A stretch of DNA of 64,000 nt from Nicotiana tabacum (GCF_000715075.1 NC_134103.1:73905519-73969518); one strand, 5' to 3'; positions 47,292 to 58,736 are shown, counted from the first letter of the stretch. Numbers and translations: made by a program. The notes: generated from the sequence alone by a model not told the origin.

Positions 47292-47627
47292 GAGGATGTT
47301 GCAGGTGATTCCACATCATCACAACGGCCTAGTGGGGTGAGGAAAGCAAAAATAAAGAGAAAAATTGACGAAGATTATATGAAGATAATCCAATCAGAAA
47401 AGAATTGGATGGTTGAGGCGATGAATAATGCAACCGAGGCAAAAAAAGAAGTTTTGGCTGTTCAAAAAGAAAAACTAAGAGTAAAAGAAATGAAAGAAGA
47501 AAATAAAGTTTTAATGATGGATGTTGATTCTATTGTCGATCCGACTCGTCGTGAATTTATGCGACAAGAACAACAACGAATAATGTATAAAAGAATTCAA
47601 CAATATCCACACTCACAACCACAATAA
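47292..47627 (+). pseudogene. Harbinger ORF1, C-terminal fragment (NAM-associated / Myb-like)
   Basis: The frame encodes RPSGVRKAKIKRKIDEDYMK, then a charged coiled coil (EAMNNATEAKKEVLAVQKEK), then DPTRREFMRQEQQRIMYKR. This is the no-apical-meristem-associated C-terminal domain found in Harbinger ORF1 proteins, which help the transposase enter the nucleus and bind DNA. The N-terminal Myb-like part is missing. Residues before the Asn at about 47292 are unlikely to be native. Confidence 0.75.
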
Positions 47628-48211
47628 TCCTCGGCCCCATTCACTAAATACTATAATGATTTTGGTGTGTCTGGAAACGACATACCTCCCTACTAAGTTA
47701 TTATGCTATTTACCGTAGTTTCAATTTTTATGTATTTTAATTTAATGTATTTTCAATTTTCATGTATTTTTAATTTTAATATATTTTTATTTAATGTATT
47801 TTCAATTTTCACTTTTCAATTTGAGCAACATCTAATATTTTATATTCGCACCTTTCAATTTTAGCAACATCTAATATTTTATATTAGCACCGTTCATTTT
47901 TTTGAGATGATTATATATTTTTTGTACAATTATAATTTATAATAAAATTAACTTATAATTTTACATAAAAATAATAAATGCACGAAAATTAATTTATCAA
48001 AATTATACGCCAAAGTTAAGATGTAAAATTAATATTATAAAGATATTATATAAATATAATTAGGTATATATAAAGAGATAAATTAAAAGAGTTAAATAAT
48101 AAAATAATAATAAAATATGAATGAATAGTAATAGGGAAGATAAATAATATACCCATATTTAGAGAACACTATTCATTCCCACTTTGGAAGCAAAAATAGG
48201 GAAGGTTGAAG

Positions 48212-50205
48212 CTTCATTATGATAAAAATTGCCCTCGTTATGGAAAAATGAGGAGGTTCGGAGATGGCGTTATACAATGGGCCATAAAAAGCAGTGGCAT
48301 CATCATCGCATAAAATCATGGTCCACTTCAAAGAAATATCCCAACTTTTCTAAAATAGCACAATGGCAAACTTGATAATTCCTCAATGTTGCTGATATTA
48401 CAAGCAAGCTAAGTTTTGTTGGATTTGTTGCAAAATCTGCTTTTTATTCGTTTACTTGGTAATAACATTAGTGCTTTTCTTCTTCTTCTTCTCCTCTGTT
48501 TTTCTGGTTAAGAAAAGCATAAAATATTACAAAAGGTTCATTCTATGCTTCTGCCTAGATAGCTTTCTTTGATTAATTACTTAATTACAATATTTTTTTC
48601 TATTTAAAACACGTTATTTTCTGTCTTCAGTTACTAACTATTTATAACCCAAAGATATATTACATTTTGTTATAAAACAATAAAAGAAGAAAAAGAGTAT
48701 TGTAGAGAAAAGTAGAGAGAGAATTCTTATTGATTTAGGATCAATTACAAGTGAATAGAAAAGTGACTTAGCCACAAAGTAACAAACCCTAAAATCTCTC
48801 TAAAATATAAACATACACCATAAATAAAATACTATTTATAACACATTTTCATTAATACTATAATATTTTTATATTTAAACGTAATTATGAATTTTATAGC
48901 AGAAATAGCACGTGTTTTAATGGTAAGATATCTCTATTTCATTAATATTCTTACGTTAGATTATATATTTCCAAACCCGTACTCTGATTTACCATTAATA
49001 GCGAAATCCCACACAGTTGCCACTAATTTAAGTTTCAAAAATGAAAAATTATGGTCGACATTATTCTTTTGTCCAAATAAGTGATGGCCTCTCTAATCGA
49101 CAATTGGTAGGATAATAATTTTTCACCAAAGGATGGGCAGGATAGTAATTTCAGTAGTCAACACTTGCATCTTTGGCTGGATGCATCTAATACCGAATCA
49201 CAACTAAAGTCACGCCAGGAAAGCGAAAGCGCCGAAACTGATGTAGATATTTATCTGCAGATCCGCGCTACGTGTCCTCGTAATCCAAAATATCTCTCAA
49301 GCTTCTCACACTCTATTTTAACCATATTAATAGCTTGTTTGGCCGTGCTCTTTTTGGCCAAAGTACTTTTTTTTTTTTTTTTAAGTTAAGGTATTTGGCT
49401 AAATTTAAAAAAAAAAATATTTTAAAATAGAAATTGAAGTAAATTTTGAAAAACAAAAAAAAATAATTTCTCCCCAAAAATACTTTTAAAGAAAAATATA
49501 TATATATTTAATAGTATTTTTTAAAAACTTGACCAAATAATAATTACTGCTCAAATATAATTTTTAAATTAATTAACCAACTACAAACTATTTTTTGTGA
49601 AAAGCACCTTTAAAATAATTACTTTTCAGTAAGCTATTTTAGAAACTTGGCGTAACATATCAACTCAAAGTCCTCAAACGCATAAAGAAGAATAATTTCA
49701 AAATGAATCTTCATATATAATACGTACTTTTTTTTTTTGTAACAGAAGGTAGGTCACATTACTATCATATTTAAATTTAAAATAAGGTATATTCACTAAT
49801 TCGTTGATAAGATATTTGAGGTAATGATGCCTTTAAAGTTTAAACTGAATAATTAACGTAACAATATTTATAAGAAGATATACGTATAAAACATGTATTA
49901 TTTGATAACAATATCTCACTATATTTCATAGCTTAGCCGTTATATATGGTCGTTTGGTTCAGACATAGTTTTTACAAAGATTAGTAAAGCAAAGGTTATT
50001 TTTTTGGAAATATTTGTTCATTTTTAAATAAAATAAAAAATTTCTTATTATTACGAGGATTAGATTTGTCATTTTAATATTTAAATTAATGTTTTGCTAA
50101 TATATGCGTTCTTATTTTTACTTTCTAATCTAAATAAAAATAATATATTTAGACAAGTTGTATTATTTATGTGGAGATTCAATTTCCTCAAACCTAACCA
50201 AAAAT
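48212..50205. other. Intergenic, AT-rich, with a GGCCAA-type MITE at about 49333-49640
   Basis: No gene is supported. 49333-49640 begins GTTTGGCCGTGC..TTTTTGGCCAAAGTAC and ends near AACTTGGCG, resembling the element at 57945-58585. It contains a 15-bp T run and an ATATATAT run. The rest shows no recognisable feature. Confidence 0.55.
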
Positions 50206-51061
50206 TAGGGATGGGCATATATCGGGTATAACCGATAACCCTACCGATAAAATGCTATTGGGTTATCGATATCGGGTTATTGGATAAATAGTCCGATAAC
50301 GGTTTAATCTTATTTGACTATTGAGTTATTGGTTTGCGTCTCAGTTTGCCCAATTTTATTAACAGTTTAACCGATAGCCCAATAAGCTTTAACAAAATTA
50401 TAATTTTACCCACTAAGTATATAAAATGACCTTATGGCTTCATTCTCTCTATTATCTCGGCAATTACTCTTTTATCTTTAAACCTTAATCCTTAGAGTAA
50501 GTTTTAAACTTTTATGAATTTCTCATCTTAATTTTCCAGTTAAGATTTTTAGTTTTAAACTTTAAAGAATTAATTGTTCAGATTTTTGGTTTTTCTATTT
50601 GTTTCTTTTATTGCACTGACTCATTAGTATTTACAAGATTAAGATTTTATTATTTTTCTGTGAATTATGCCCGACCGCAGTGAGATAGTTAGTAAGATTA
50701 GATTATTGAATGTCTTATTCGTTACTCCTACTAACTTATAACTCCGAAAACTGAGATCAAATTCATTAGGATTTTCAAATGCAAAGAAAAATTTCTTTTC
50801 TAAAGTTAAAATTTAATCCTTCTTTTCTTAAGAGCGAAAATTTAGTTCATTTCTCTTAACAGTATGATCACGATTTCTATAATAAAAATATAATATTTTT
50901 AATATTTTTTATTCTTATCGGATAAATCGATAATCGAACCGATAAGGATCGATAATCGACTAACCGACTAATGATATTTGATGTCTTATTAGTTCGGTTA
51001 TCGGTTTAGTATATTTATAAACCGATAACATTTACAATCGAACCGAAGTGACCGATGCCTG
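50206..51061. mobile_element. hAT-type non-autonomous element (MITE), 856 bp
   Basis: Perfect 8-bp target duplication CCAAAAAT at 50198-50205 and 51062-51069, the hAT signature. The ends are TAGGGATGGGCATATATCGG and, inverted on the right, CAGGCATCGGTCACTTCGG. Sub-terminal regions are filled with CGATAACC/GGTTATCG words in both orientations. No coding is present. It lies about 200 bp upstream of the TATA box of the first GRP gene. Confidence 0.9.
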
Positions 51062-51268
51062 CCAAAAATCTTATTCTTGCCCAAACCAAACGACCTTTAA
51101 TGTGCCATAATTTTAAATGATCCTTAAAACATATCTCAAGCATTAATCACCACATTTTAACCATAGTTAGCTACCGCCTACCAGTGGTTATCCATTACCG
51201 TCGCAATCGGTAACCACCCCTTCCGGTTAAAATTAACCGCAATAGCAAAAATTTAGTCCCCTCACGCC

Positions 51269-51276
51269 TATAAAAG
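51269..51276 (+). promoter_or_regulatory. TATA box of the first GRP gene
   Basis: TATAAAAG in the context GCCTATAAAAG, 111 bp before the ATG. The paralogue has the same GCCTATAAAAG 104 bp before its ATG. Confidence 0.8.
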
Positions 51277-51379
51277 CCAGCGTTTGCTACCCACAAAATT
51301 CACATCAGCTCTTCTCTTCTATTATATTAATTCTCTCTTGTATGTTTACATTCATATTCTCTTCAAAAAAAGAAAAACA

Positions 51380-52321
51380 ATGGCAGCTGAGGTTGAGTAC
51401 AGGTGCTTCGTCGGTGGGCTGGCATGGGCTACCACCGATAGAACGTTAGGAGATGCTTTTGCTCACTACGGCGAAGTGGTCGACTCGAAGGTCCGTTTGT
51501 TGCACTGCAGAGCAGAGATCGGATCCGAGCCGATCTGATCATTGATCTCTCTGTTACTGTTACTGTTACTGTTACTGTTACTTCACTCTGGTTTACTTGA
51601 TTCACTCTGTTACTATGTTACTATTTGTTACTGTTACGTTATTCCATTCCCTTATACGGTACGTTCCGATCTTCCATAGATTTGAACAATTGATGGCTTT
51701 TATGATTCTCTTCCTTTTTTTTACTTTCACTGTTTTAATTTATGGAGGAATTTTGATTGCTGTTGTATTACGATTTTTCAAAATTGTTGTTATTACTAGT
51801 TTTTAACGGATGGACTGTTATTTTTAGCATGCATGTGCAAAATCTGTTTGTTTTTAGCTTATAATTCATGTAGATCTGTTTAGATCTAAATTTTTTTTTA
51901 TGGATTTTGATTTCAGATCATCAACGATCGTGAAACTGGTAGATCAAGGGGATTTGGCTTTGTTACCTTCAGTGATGAGAAAGCAATGAGGGATGCGATT
52001 GAAGGAATGAACGGCCAGAACCTTGACGGCCGTAACATCACCGTTAATGAAGCTCAATCACGCGGCAGCGGTGGTGGTGGCGGTGGTTTCGGAGGTGGCA
52101 GACGCCGTGAGGGTGGATACAGTGGAGGTGGCGGATACGGTGGTGGTGGTAGTTACGGAGGTGGCAGACGCGAGGGTGGCTACAGTGGCGGCGGTGGTGG
52201 CTATGGTGGTGGTTACGGAGGTGGCCGTGACCGTGGATATGGTGGCGGTTATGGTGGTGGTGATGGTGGGTCCCGCTACTCAAGAGGTGGAGGTGCATCC
52301 GAGGGAAGCTGGAGGAATTAG
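51380..52321 (+). CDS. Glycine-rich RNA-binding protein (GRP7/8 type), paralogue 1
   Basis: Exons 51380-51490 and 51917-52321 give 171 aa. The intron (51491-51916) starts AAG|GTCCGT and ends TTTCAG. Exon 1 encodes RNP2 ([10 protein letters not shown]) and the first RRM helix. Exon 2 encodes RNP1 (RGFGFVTF), the RRM end ([19 protein letters not shown]) and a Gly-rich tail with [12 protein letters not shown] and RDRGYGGG units ending in SEGSWRN. The RRM plus Gly-rich tail, the intron splitting the RRM and the length are standard for the family. These proteins bind RNA in nucleus and cytoplasm and act in cold, stress and circadian responses and in splicing. The ATG is set by the conserved [13 protein letters not shown] start. 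No defect is seen. Retaining the intron would stop the protein soon after the splice site. Confidence 0.95.
51491..51916 (+). other. GRP paralogue 1 intron with GTTACT repeats
   Basis: The first 120 bp resemble the paralogue intron. A (CTGTTA)n run lies at 51550-51582, and the block CTCTGGTTTACTTGATTCA is shared with the other gene. In Arabidopsis GRP7 the corresponding intron hosts an alternative 5' splice site used for autoregulation. Confidence 0.8.
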
Positions 52322-52380
52322 ATTTAAGATTCTGAAACTGGGTTTAATTAATTGTGTCTAATATATGTCCTCCTTTAGAT

Positions 52381-52492
52381 AGTTTTTAAATTTGGTGACT
52401 ATATTTCTGGGTTGGGTAAAAGTCTATTTTTGTTATAGTTTTTAAATTTGGTGACTATATTTCTGTGTTGGGTAAAAGTCTATTTTTGTTAC
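52381..52492. repeat. 56-bp tandem duplication in the 3' UTR of GRP paralogue 1
   Basis: The unit starts AGTTTTTAAATTTGGTGACT at 52381 and again at 52437, differing by one or two bases. Confidence 0.95.
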
Positions 52493-53341
52493 TGTGGCTC
52501 GTGTTACTGTTCTGGTTTCTCGTTATTGGTTCTCGTTATGTTACTGTGTGGATCTGTACTTACAAGTTTAAACGAAGGTTACCAATGATCACTCATTTTT
52601 AAGTGCCTATATATTGGATGGAATTTGATGTAATTGCTTCACTGAAGAGTTTTATGTATTTTCTACTTGAATCAAGACTAGTAATCAATTGTTATTAGCT
52701 TATAGGGATAATTTCCACCTCCAAAAGGAATTTGGAAAACTGGAAGAACAAATTGAAATTTCTATATATTTTAAATCATTTTTGGCAAAACATTACTGGA
52801 AAAGGTAGTACTTCTCTTTTTGTATTCATACGCGTTCATTCAACAAATTTACTAAAACTTACTCGTGTATAGTGGATATGGATATAAATCGACAGATTTT
52901 TATATAAATTTATAACCGTATCGATAATTAGGGTATATTTTTTATTTTATGAAAATAAATCGAAAAATATCGAACCGTACTTACAATCAACAAGTAATTA
53001 TGATCGAAATTTTAATCTAAACTTATTATGCTATTTCTACTTGAACTAAATTATTTCGAGCATATTCGATAGCAAGACATATAGTATTCTAGAAGTAGCA
53101 AACTACAGTGTATTTAATATATTTTCTTTAGTATGATTTTAATTTATCTTTTTGAATATTTAATTTTTTATAAATTTTATTCTTGAGTCCCAACTTAGTT
53201 AATATCTTTCTATTTATGCCGTTTATCTTTTCTTTATTTTTGCATAGTTTTTTTGTGCAAATGTAAAGCAGCTAATAAATTTATATTCCAGTCATCTTTC
53301 ATGTTTTCATAATTCATCACCATTTAAACAGTAAAATTGTC

Positions 53342-53519
53342 AAGAAAGTTTTGGTAAGTCCAAAGTAATTATGTTATTATATTATACTTTTACCAGTCCG
53401 TACCGATACCGAAGAGAAACCGACATGATTAAGAAAGTTTTGGTAAGTCCAAAGTAATTATGTTATTATATTATACTTTTACCAGTCCGTACCGATACCG
53501 AAGAGAAACCGACATGATT
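53342..53519. repeat. 89-bp exact or near-exact tandem duplication
   Basis: AAGAAAGTTTTGGTAAGTCC... occurs at 53342 and 53431 with essentially no differences, so the duplication is recent. Confidence 0.96.
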
Positions 53520-54670
53520 GAGACGGTTTCAAAAAGTTTAATTTTGGTTATATATAATAGAATAATCAAAAAATTGATATGGTACAAATTTTATAAAATA
53601 ACTAGCCGAATCGAACCATTGACACCCCTTGATATGCCAATGCGCAAATTATTTATTTGCTTTGTAAGACTTGAAGATACTAATGATAGTTTGGCCTTTC
53701 ATGTTATTAATATTATAGCCAATTTATAAAGTACTACTAATATTAGTCAAATTAATTATTTGTACGCTTCTACCTTCCGTTCTCACTTCTTTCTCTTGAT
53801 AGAAAAAGAACAAAATTAATTATTAATAAAGTGAAGAAGATGAGCTTAGCAAAATAATTAGAGATCTAATTACTCGTATTCTTTCATCTAAAATTGATTG
53901 CTAACCTTATCATGTGCTAAAAGAGTAGTAGTAGTTCGCTTCTCTTTTTCTTTTTTTCTTTTTTTCCTTTTCTTACTAATTGTTTTCTGAGAGTCAACAA
54001 CGTTGCTTCTTATGTTGTTTCTATTTGTGCCATCTTCAATTGCCCGCACACCAAATCGTAATAGATAAAATCAAGAGATAATAATAACACTATAACATCA
54101 TTAAAAAAAAAACAAGCTTCATGAAAGTAACCAGGTCTAACATGAATGCAAAATAATATGATGAAAATGAGCTACAACTTCATTAAAAGCCATTGAAGCT
54201 CACATTTACTTTTGCAAATCGAGGTTTCCAAAATTGAAATTCGTATCAAGTGGGTGTTATCATAATCGATTGGATATATCTCAAGGAGTTTGAATTTTAT
54301 TGGGACGATTTAATAAAAATTTGAGGTGATTTGAATTAGAATTAGAATTAGAGCCAAATAAGGTACTTTAAACAAGAATAATGATATTGACAAGGAAGAG
54401 AGGAAGTAGATACGATGCTTTAAACTAAAATCGTGTTCTCCCGTAAAAAAGAGAAATCGCTCGATTACCTATTCACCTTCTAGCCTAATCTTCGACCTCC
54501 ATACTCTCCCATCTAGGATCATGAGTCATGTATTTGTTGAGCTGAAGATATGGCATGTCCTATCTAATCATCTCTCCCGTGTTTTCCTCGGTCTATTTCT
54601 ACCTCTCCTTAGACTTATGACTGTGAACCTTTCGCACTTCCTCACTGGAACATTTGCACTCCTTCTCTTC

Positions 54671-54890
54671 ACTAGTGGCGGGGGCAAGATATTTGCCAAG
54701 GGGGGTTAAAAAATAAAAGACTAAAAGAAAATTATAGCCAGTGGAAATTGAACCAACAATCTCGCCAAGATTTTAAACCTCCTTGTCTACTGAGCTATGT
54801 TTTTTGGCTATATCAGGAGAATGAGCTATGTTTTTTTGGCTATATCAGAAGAATTTAAAATATAATATATAGAGATCTTTCTAGCTCTTC
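54671..54890. mobile_element. GGCGGA-type MITE with internal tRNA-like segment (copy 1, partial)
   Basis: It begins TAGTGGCGGGGGCAAGATAT with GGGGTTAAAA following, the end sequence of a common Solanaceae MITE. On the minus strand an A-box-like TAGCTCAGTAG (54787-54797) and a B-box-like GGTTCAATTTCC (54742-54753) lie at tRNA spacing. A short tandem duplication of the TGAGCTATGTTTTTTGGCTA unit follows. The far end is not clear. Confidence 0.65.
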
Positions 54891-54965
54891 ACTTTGCCCA
54901 AACCATGTCTATCTCGTTTTTCGCATCTTACCAACCACATCGGATCTTATACATAACCAAACGTT

Positions 54966-55284
54966 TAAGTGGGCGTTTGGACATAACAATTGTAATATTC
55001 CGGAAAAAAAGTGAAAAAGAATTTCAAGTGAAAATGATATTTGAAAATCAGAGTTGTGTTTGGACATGAATATAATTTTGGGTTATTTTTAAATTTTTGT
55101 GAGTTATCTGAATGAAAATTTTGAAAAATAGCTTTTTGAAATTTTTCAATTTTTCGAAAAATTTCAAAATTTATCTTCAAGTGAAAATTGAAAATTTTAT
55201 GGCCAAACATTGATTTCGAAAAAAAGTAGTAATTTTTTCGGAAAAAAGTAAAAAAAAATTTATGGCCAAATGGGCTCTAAATAG
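54966..55284. mobile_element. MITE with GTGGGCGTTTGGACAT ends
   Basis: Left end AAGTGGGCGTTTGGACATAA. Right end read inward GAGCCCATTTGGCCATAA, an imperfect inverted repeat. Internal AAATTTTTC/GAAAAATTT words make further fold-back. No coding. It lies about 200 bp upstream of the TATA box of the second GRP gene. Confidence 0.75.
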
Positions 55285-55483
55285 TTTTGATTAGTATATA
55301 GGATTTAAACTAAAAATGTTGAAGTGGTCATAATTCACATCTGAAATACAATTTCGGTGGAAAATGTAAGAGGTTTTCAAACAAGTTGACAAGCTCAAGA
55401 AAGTGATATGTTATAATGTCCTCATCGACCCAGACCCGAAGCCCAATTACTTAAAAGCCCATCAACACTAAACTCATTTCTGC

Positions 55484-55491
55484 CTATAAAA
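55484..55491 (+). promoter_or_regulatory. TATA box of the second GRP gene, with upstream GCCCA motifs
   Basis: TATAAAAG in GCCTATAAAAG. GCCCAATT (55441) and AGCCCATC (55457) lie just upstream and resemble site II / GGCCCA motifs of growth-related genes. Confidence 0.75.
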
Positions 55492-55587
55492 GAGTGGGCT
55501 TTTCTACATCAATTTCACCCCATCTCTTCTTTCTGATATATTTTTCATTTAGGGTTTATCTTAGTCTCTCGTTTCACAGTATAGTAA

Positions 55588-56300
55588 ATGGCTGCTGAAG
55601 TAGAATACAGTTGCTTCGTCGGTGGGCTCGCATGGGCTACCACCGATAGAACCTTAGCTGACGCTTTTGGTACATACGGCGAAGTTCTCGACTCGAAGGT
55701 CCGTTTGTTGCGCAGAGCAGAAATCGAATCCGAGCCCATTTTTTGGCTTCGTTGATGACCTTCTGTTACTGATTACTGTTATTACTCTCTGGTTTACTTG
55801 ATTCATCTGTTACTGTTACTGTTATTACTATTATACCCTTGAAACGGTACGTTCCATCTTTTCTCTTTTTGTCAAGAGATGAAGATAGATCGGTTAATTA
55901 TTTAGCTTGTAAACGTTGGAGATCTGTTAGATCTGAGCATAGTTTTGTTTTGTTTTTATTTTTTCAGATCATTAACGACAGAGAAACTGGCAGATCTAGA
56001 GGATTTGGCTTTGTTACCTTTAAGGATGAGAAATGCATGAGGGATGCAATCGAAGGGATGAACGGTCAGGAACTTGACGGCCGTAACATTACTGTTAACG
56101 AAGCTCAGGCTCGTGGAAGTGGAGGCGGCGGCGGTGGTTACGGAGGTGGCCGTCGTGAAGGGGGAGGCGGTGGTTACGGTGGTGGTGGATACGGAGGTGG
56201 CCGACGTGAGGGAGGCGGCGGCGGTTACGGAGGTGGTCGACGTGAAGGAGGAGGCGGTGGTTACGGAGGTGGTGGTTATGGCGGTGGTGGGCGTTATTAG
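55588..56300 (+). CDS. Glycine-rich RNA-binding protein (GRP7/8 type), paralogue 2
   Basis: Exons 55588-55698 and 55968-56300 give 147 aa. The intron (55699-55967) starts GTCCGT and ends TTTCAG, at the same codon as in paralogue 1. RNP2 is [10 protein letters not shown] and RNP1 is RGFGFVTF. The RRM ends [20 protein letters not shown]. The tail is regular, with five [15 protein letters not shown] blocks ending GGGGRY, and is shorter than in paralogue 1. The two proteins differ in the RRM at a handful of positions (for example GTYGEVLDSK versus [10 protein letters not shown]). The genes are in the same orientation about 3.3 kb apart, so they arose by tandem duplication. Its function should match its paralogue. 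Confidence 0.95.
55699..55967 (+). other. GRP paralogue 2 intron with GTTACT repeats
   Basis: Shares GTCCGTTTGTTG..GCAGAGCAGA and CTCTGGTTTACTTGATTCA with paralogue 1, and has a shorter CTGTTACTGTTACTGTTATT run near 55806. Confidence 0.8.
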
Positions 56301-57250
56301 ATTTAATGTACTTAATTTTGGCCTAATGTTTAATTGGCCTTTAGATTAGTATTCATTACTGTTTTTAGTGTGGTTGGTGTGATTGTCCTTTATAATTTGG
56401 TTGTTAAAGTTACTGTGAATCTGTATTTTACAAAGTTCCGTGGAATCAAGTAAATGATGGTTTACGAAATAACTGTGTCGACTTCCTTTTGTATCCCAGT
56501 TATTTAGCCTCCAAGGTAGTTTAGGAATCTCTTAGGGTTCGTTTTGGCACGAGGATAATTTAGTTCGCATATCAAATGTTTCCTTAGCTTATTAGTTTTT
56601 AAATGAAGTTTCAACAATTAAATTAATTGTATTATTAAAGAGTGAGTACATGATACTATGATAGTATTAGTAGATGATAATTTATTGGGTTTTTATTAAA
56701 ATATCTACTTGTTCCTAAATGAATTTAAACTATAAGTGTCTGATAGGGGCAATATTGTATATTGTACATGTACTTGATACTATGATAGTATTAGTAGATG
56801 ATAATTTATTGGGTTTTTAGTAAAATATCTACTTGTTCCTAAATTAATTTAAACTGTAAGTGTCTGATAGGGGCAATATTGTATATTTATCTCAATATTG
56901 TAAGATTCAGCGTCAGTCGGATATTTATCTCGTTATTAGATTATTTAGTAGTGTAAGATATTTATCTCGATATTGGATTATGTAGTTCTATTGGTTTGTT
57001 TGATTCGTCGGATTACATGTATAATATATTATGTAAATTTTGAAATATGTAGTTTTTGGTTTGAAGATGGATAAAGCTGAATAAAATTTGTTGTTTTCAG
57101 TTTTAATCTTTAAATTTTAGTGGTTTAGATATAAGAAAAATCTCGATTTTCAATAACTTTCTGGTTGCAAAAATCATGCTTCCTTGGTCCGCTCATAGAT
57201 CTGATGCCTTATAGAATCAGCTTAACCAAATATAGAAATGAGATCTCAAA
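56301..57250. other. 3' UTR of GRP paralogue 2 and intergenic region with a 124-bp duplication
   Basis: 56651-56774 and 56775-56898 are near-identical tandem copies (TGATACTATGATAGTATTAG...). The unit itself contains the inverted repeat ATACTATGATAGTAT. No gene is seen. Confidence 0.8.
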
Positions 57251-57251
57251 T

Positions 57252-57508
57252 TATCTGTCCGTATCAAATTATATATTATTTTAGAAGTTCAAGATTAAAT
57301 TAATTATTTTTTGCCTATTCTGCTTTTAATTTATTAATTGTTCTTAAAAATTACTCATACCTCAATTATGAGTAAATAACAAATAAAGAGAAATTATATT
57401 TTAGACATAAATAAGGGTAAGATAGTCAAAAATCTCTCCTATTTAATATTTTTTTTAAGGGGTGTATAAAAAAAAAATACGATAAATAATTTGAGACGGC
57501 GGATGGAG
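57252..57508. mobile_element. Stowaway-like MITE
   Basis: Right end GAGACGGCGGATGGAG followed by TA, which inverted reads CTCCATCCGCCGTCTC, the Stowaway end. The left end CTGTCCGTATCAAATTATAT is a decayed match followed by the same AAATTATxTAT block. It is non-coding. Confidence 0.75.
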
Positions 57509-57944
57509 TATAGAGTTCAGGTCAAGTTCCAAATGTCACTTTTGTCTACATTGTGTTGCAACCAAGCCCAGATTTTGTAATATAACGATTAATATTAAAG
57601 TGATTTGGAAAATTGCTAACTCACTAGAAGAATATAGGACAGCAAATTTTTTGAAAGGAGATGAAATTGCCAACTAACTGCCAAGGCTAGACACTGCAAA
57701 ACTTTTGGCAAGACCTATGCTGAAGCTCCATGGAACTCTTGGAAGGAAAAGGACAAACTAAAAGCAATTTAAACCAAATTTAATATGAGATAAATTGAAT
57801 ATCAAATACTAAACTAGGATATTCCACTTTATCCCATGAAAAACGATCCGGAGTATTATAGAAAGATGACAGAAGTGCTACTTCCAAATTAAAAGAAGAG
57901 AAATATTCCATTCTCCTTTTTTAAGGTTGAAAATGTAGATGAAT

Positions 57945-58585
57945 AGCCGGTTTGGCCAAGTCTCTCACCAGGCCAAAAGTATTTTTTTTCTCAATTTGAG
58001 GTGTTTGGCCAAATTTTTTTGAGAAAAAAAGTACTTTTGGCTAGAAGCAGAAACAATTTTTAAAAAACAGAAAAAATAGCTTCTCTGCAGAAGTAGAACA
58101 ATTTTGACTTTTTTCCTTACAAAAATACCCTTTGCAAAATATTATATATACCAAAATAACCTTACTTAGTTTAAACTATTAAGTAATATAAAATGACTTT
58201 TGGGATGAACTTTCATATTTATTTGAATGATTTTTTGATATATTTAAATTATCTTGAAAGAATAAAGTACTTTTCAATTTTATTTTTATATTTTACTTAA
58301 ATAAAATAAAAAAAACTCAATTATTATCTTTAATAATAAATATTTATAATTATTTATCTACTTATATAATATTAACTATTAAACAAATATCTTCATGTCT
58401 TTATTTGTAATTTGAAACTTAAATTTTTTTTTTGAAAAGCTTGGTCAAACACAAATTATTGTTCAAAAGTGCTTTTCAAATTGATTAGTCAAACACAAAC
58501 TGTTTTTTTTTCCAAAAGTACTTTATCGAAAAGCACTTTTGGAAAAGCATTTCTCAAAATAAGTTGATTTTTCAAGTTTGGCCAA
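57945..58585. mobile_element. MITE with TTTGGCCAA ends and internal fold-back
   Basis: Left AGCCGGTTTGGCCAAG. Right read inward AGCATATTGGCCAAACTTG. Internal complementary phrases are AAAGTACTTTTGG on the left and CCAAAAGTACTTT or AAGCACTTTTGG on the right. It is non-coding. A smaller relative is at 49333-49640. Confidence 0.7.
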
Positions 58586-58736
58586 TATGCTATTACACAA
58601 ACAACTAGAGTTGAGTTGAAAAGGGTTGACATTGTTGGGCCTGAAGTCTAATATTAGGAATCTTTATAGAAATAGCCAGCTAGATTTTTTATTTATTTTT
58701 TCTAGTATGTATACATAGATTATACACTAAAACAAC

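Larger units (their letters stand above)
46607..48211. mobile_element. PIF/Harbinger-like DNA transposon, deletion derivative
   Basis: It contains the C-terminal part of a Harbinger transposase (minus) and the C-terminal part of the Myb/NAM-associated ORF1 (+). The ends carry imperfect inverted repeats, CTCCAACCATTCCCCCATTT on the left and, read inward on the right, CTTCAACCTTCCCTATTTT. TTA precedes the left end, as expected for Harbinger targets, but the exact right edge and its TTA are uncertain by a few bases. Both N-terminal halves are missing, so the element is internally deleted. Confidence 0.7.
52322..54670. other. 3' UTR and intergenic region between GRP paralogues; no gene
   Basis: After the 3' UTR the sequence is AT-rich. 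52860-53625 looks like a decayed hAT-type MITE: CCGATACCGAA words inside, and an end TTGACACCCCTT typical of such elements. It contains an 89-bp tandem duplication (53342-53430, 53431-53519). Nothing is recognised between 53740 and 54670. Confidence 0.55.

Noticed and set aside
49165..49389. 74-aa + frame ending in a hydrophobic stretch
   Set aside because: The hydrophobic end is encoded by the start of a MITE and a poly-T run. No homologue wording.
52044..52298. His-rich 84-aa minus frame
   Set aside because: Antisense shadow of the Gly-rich coding region of GRP paralogue 1.
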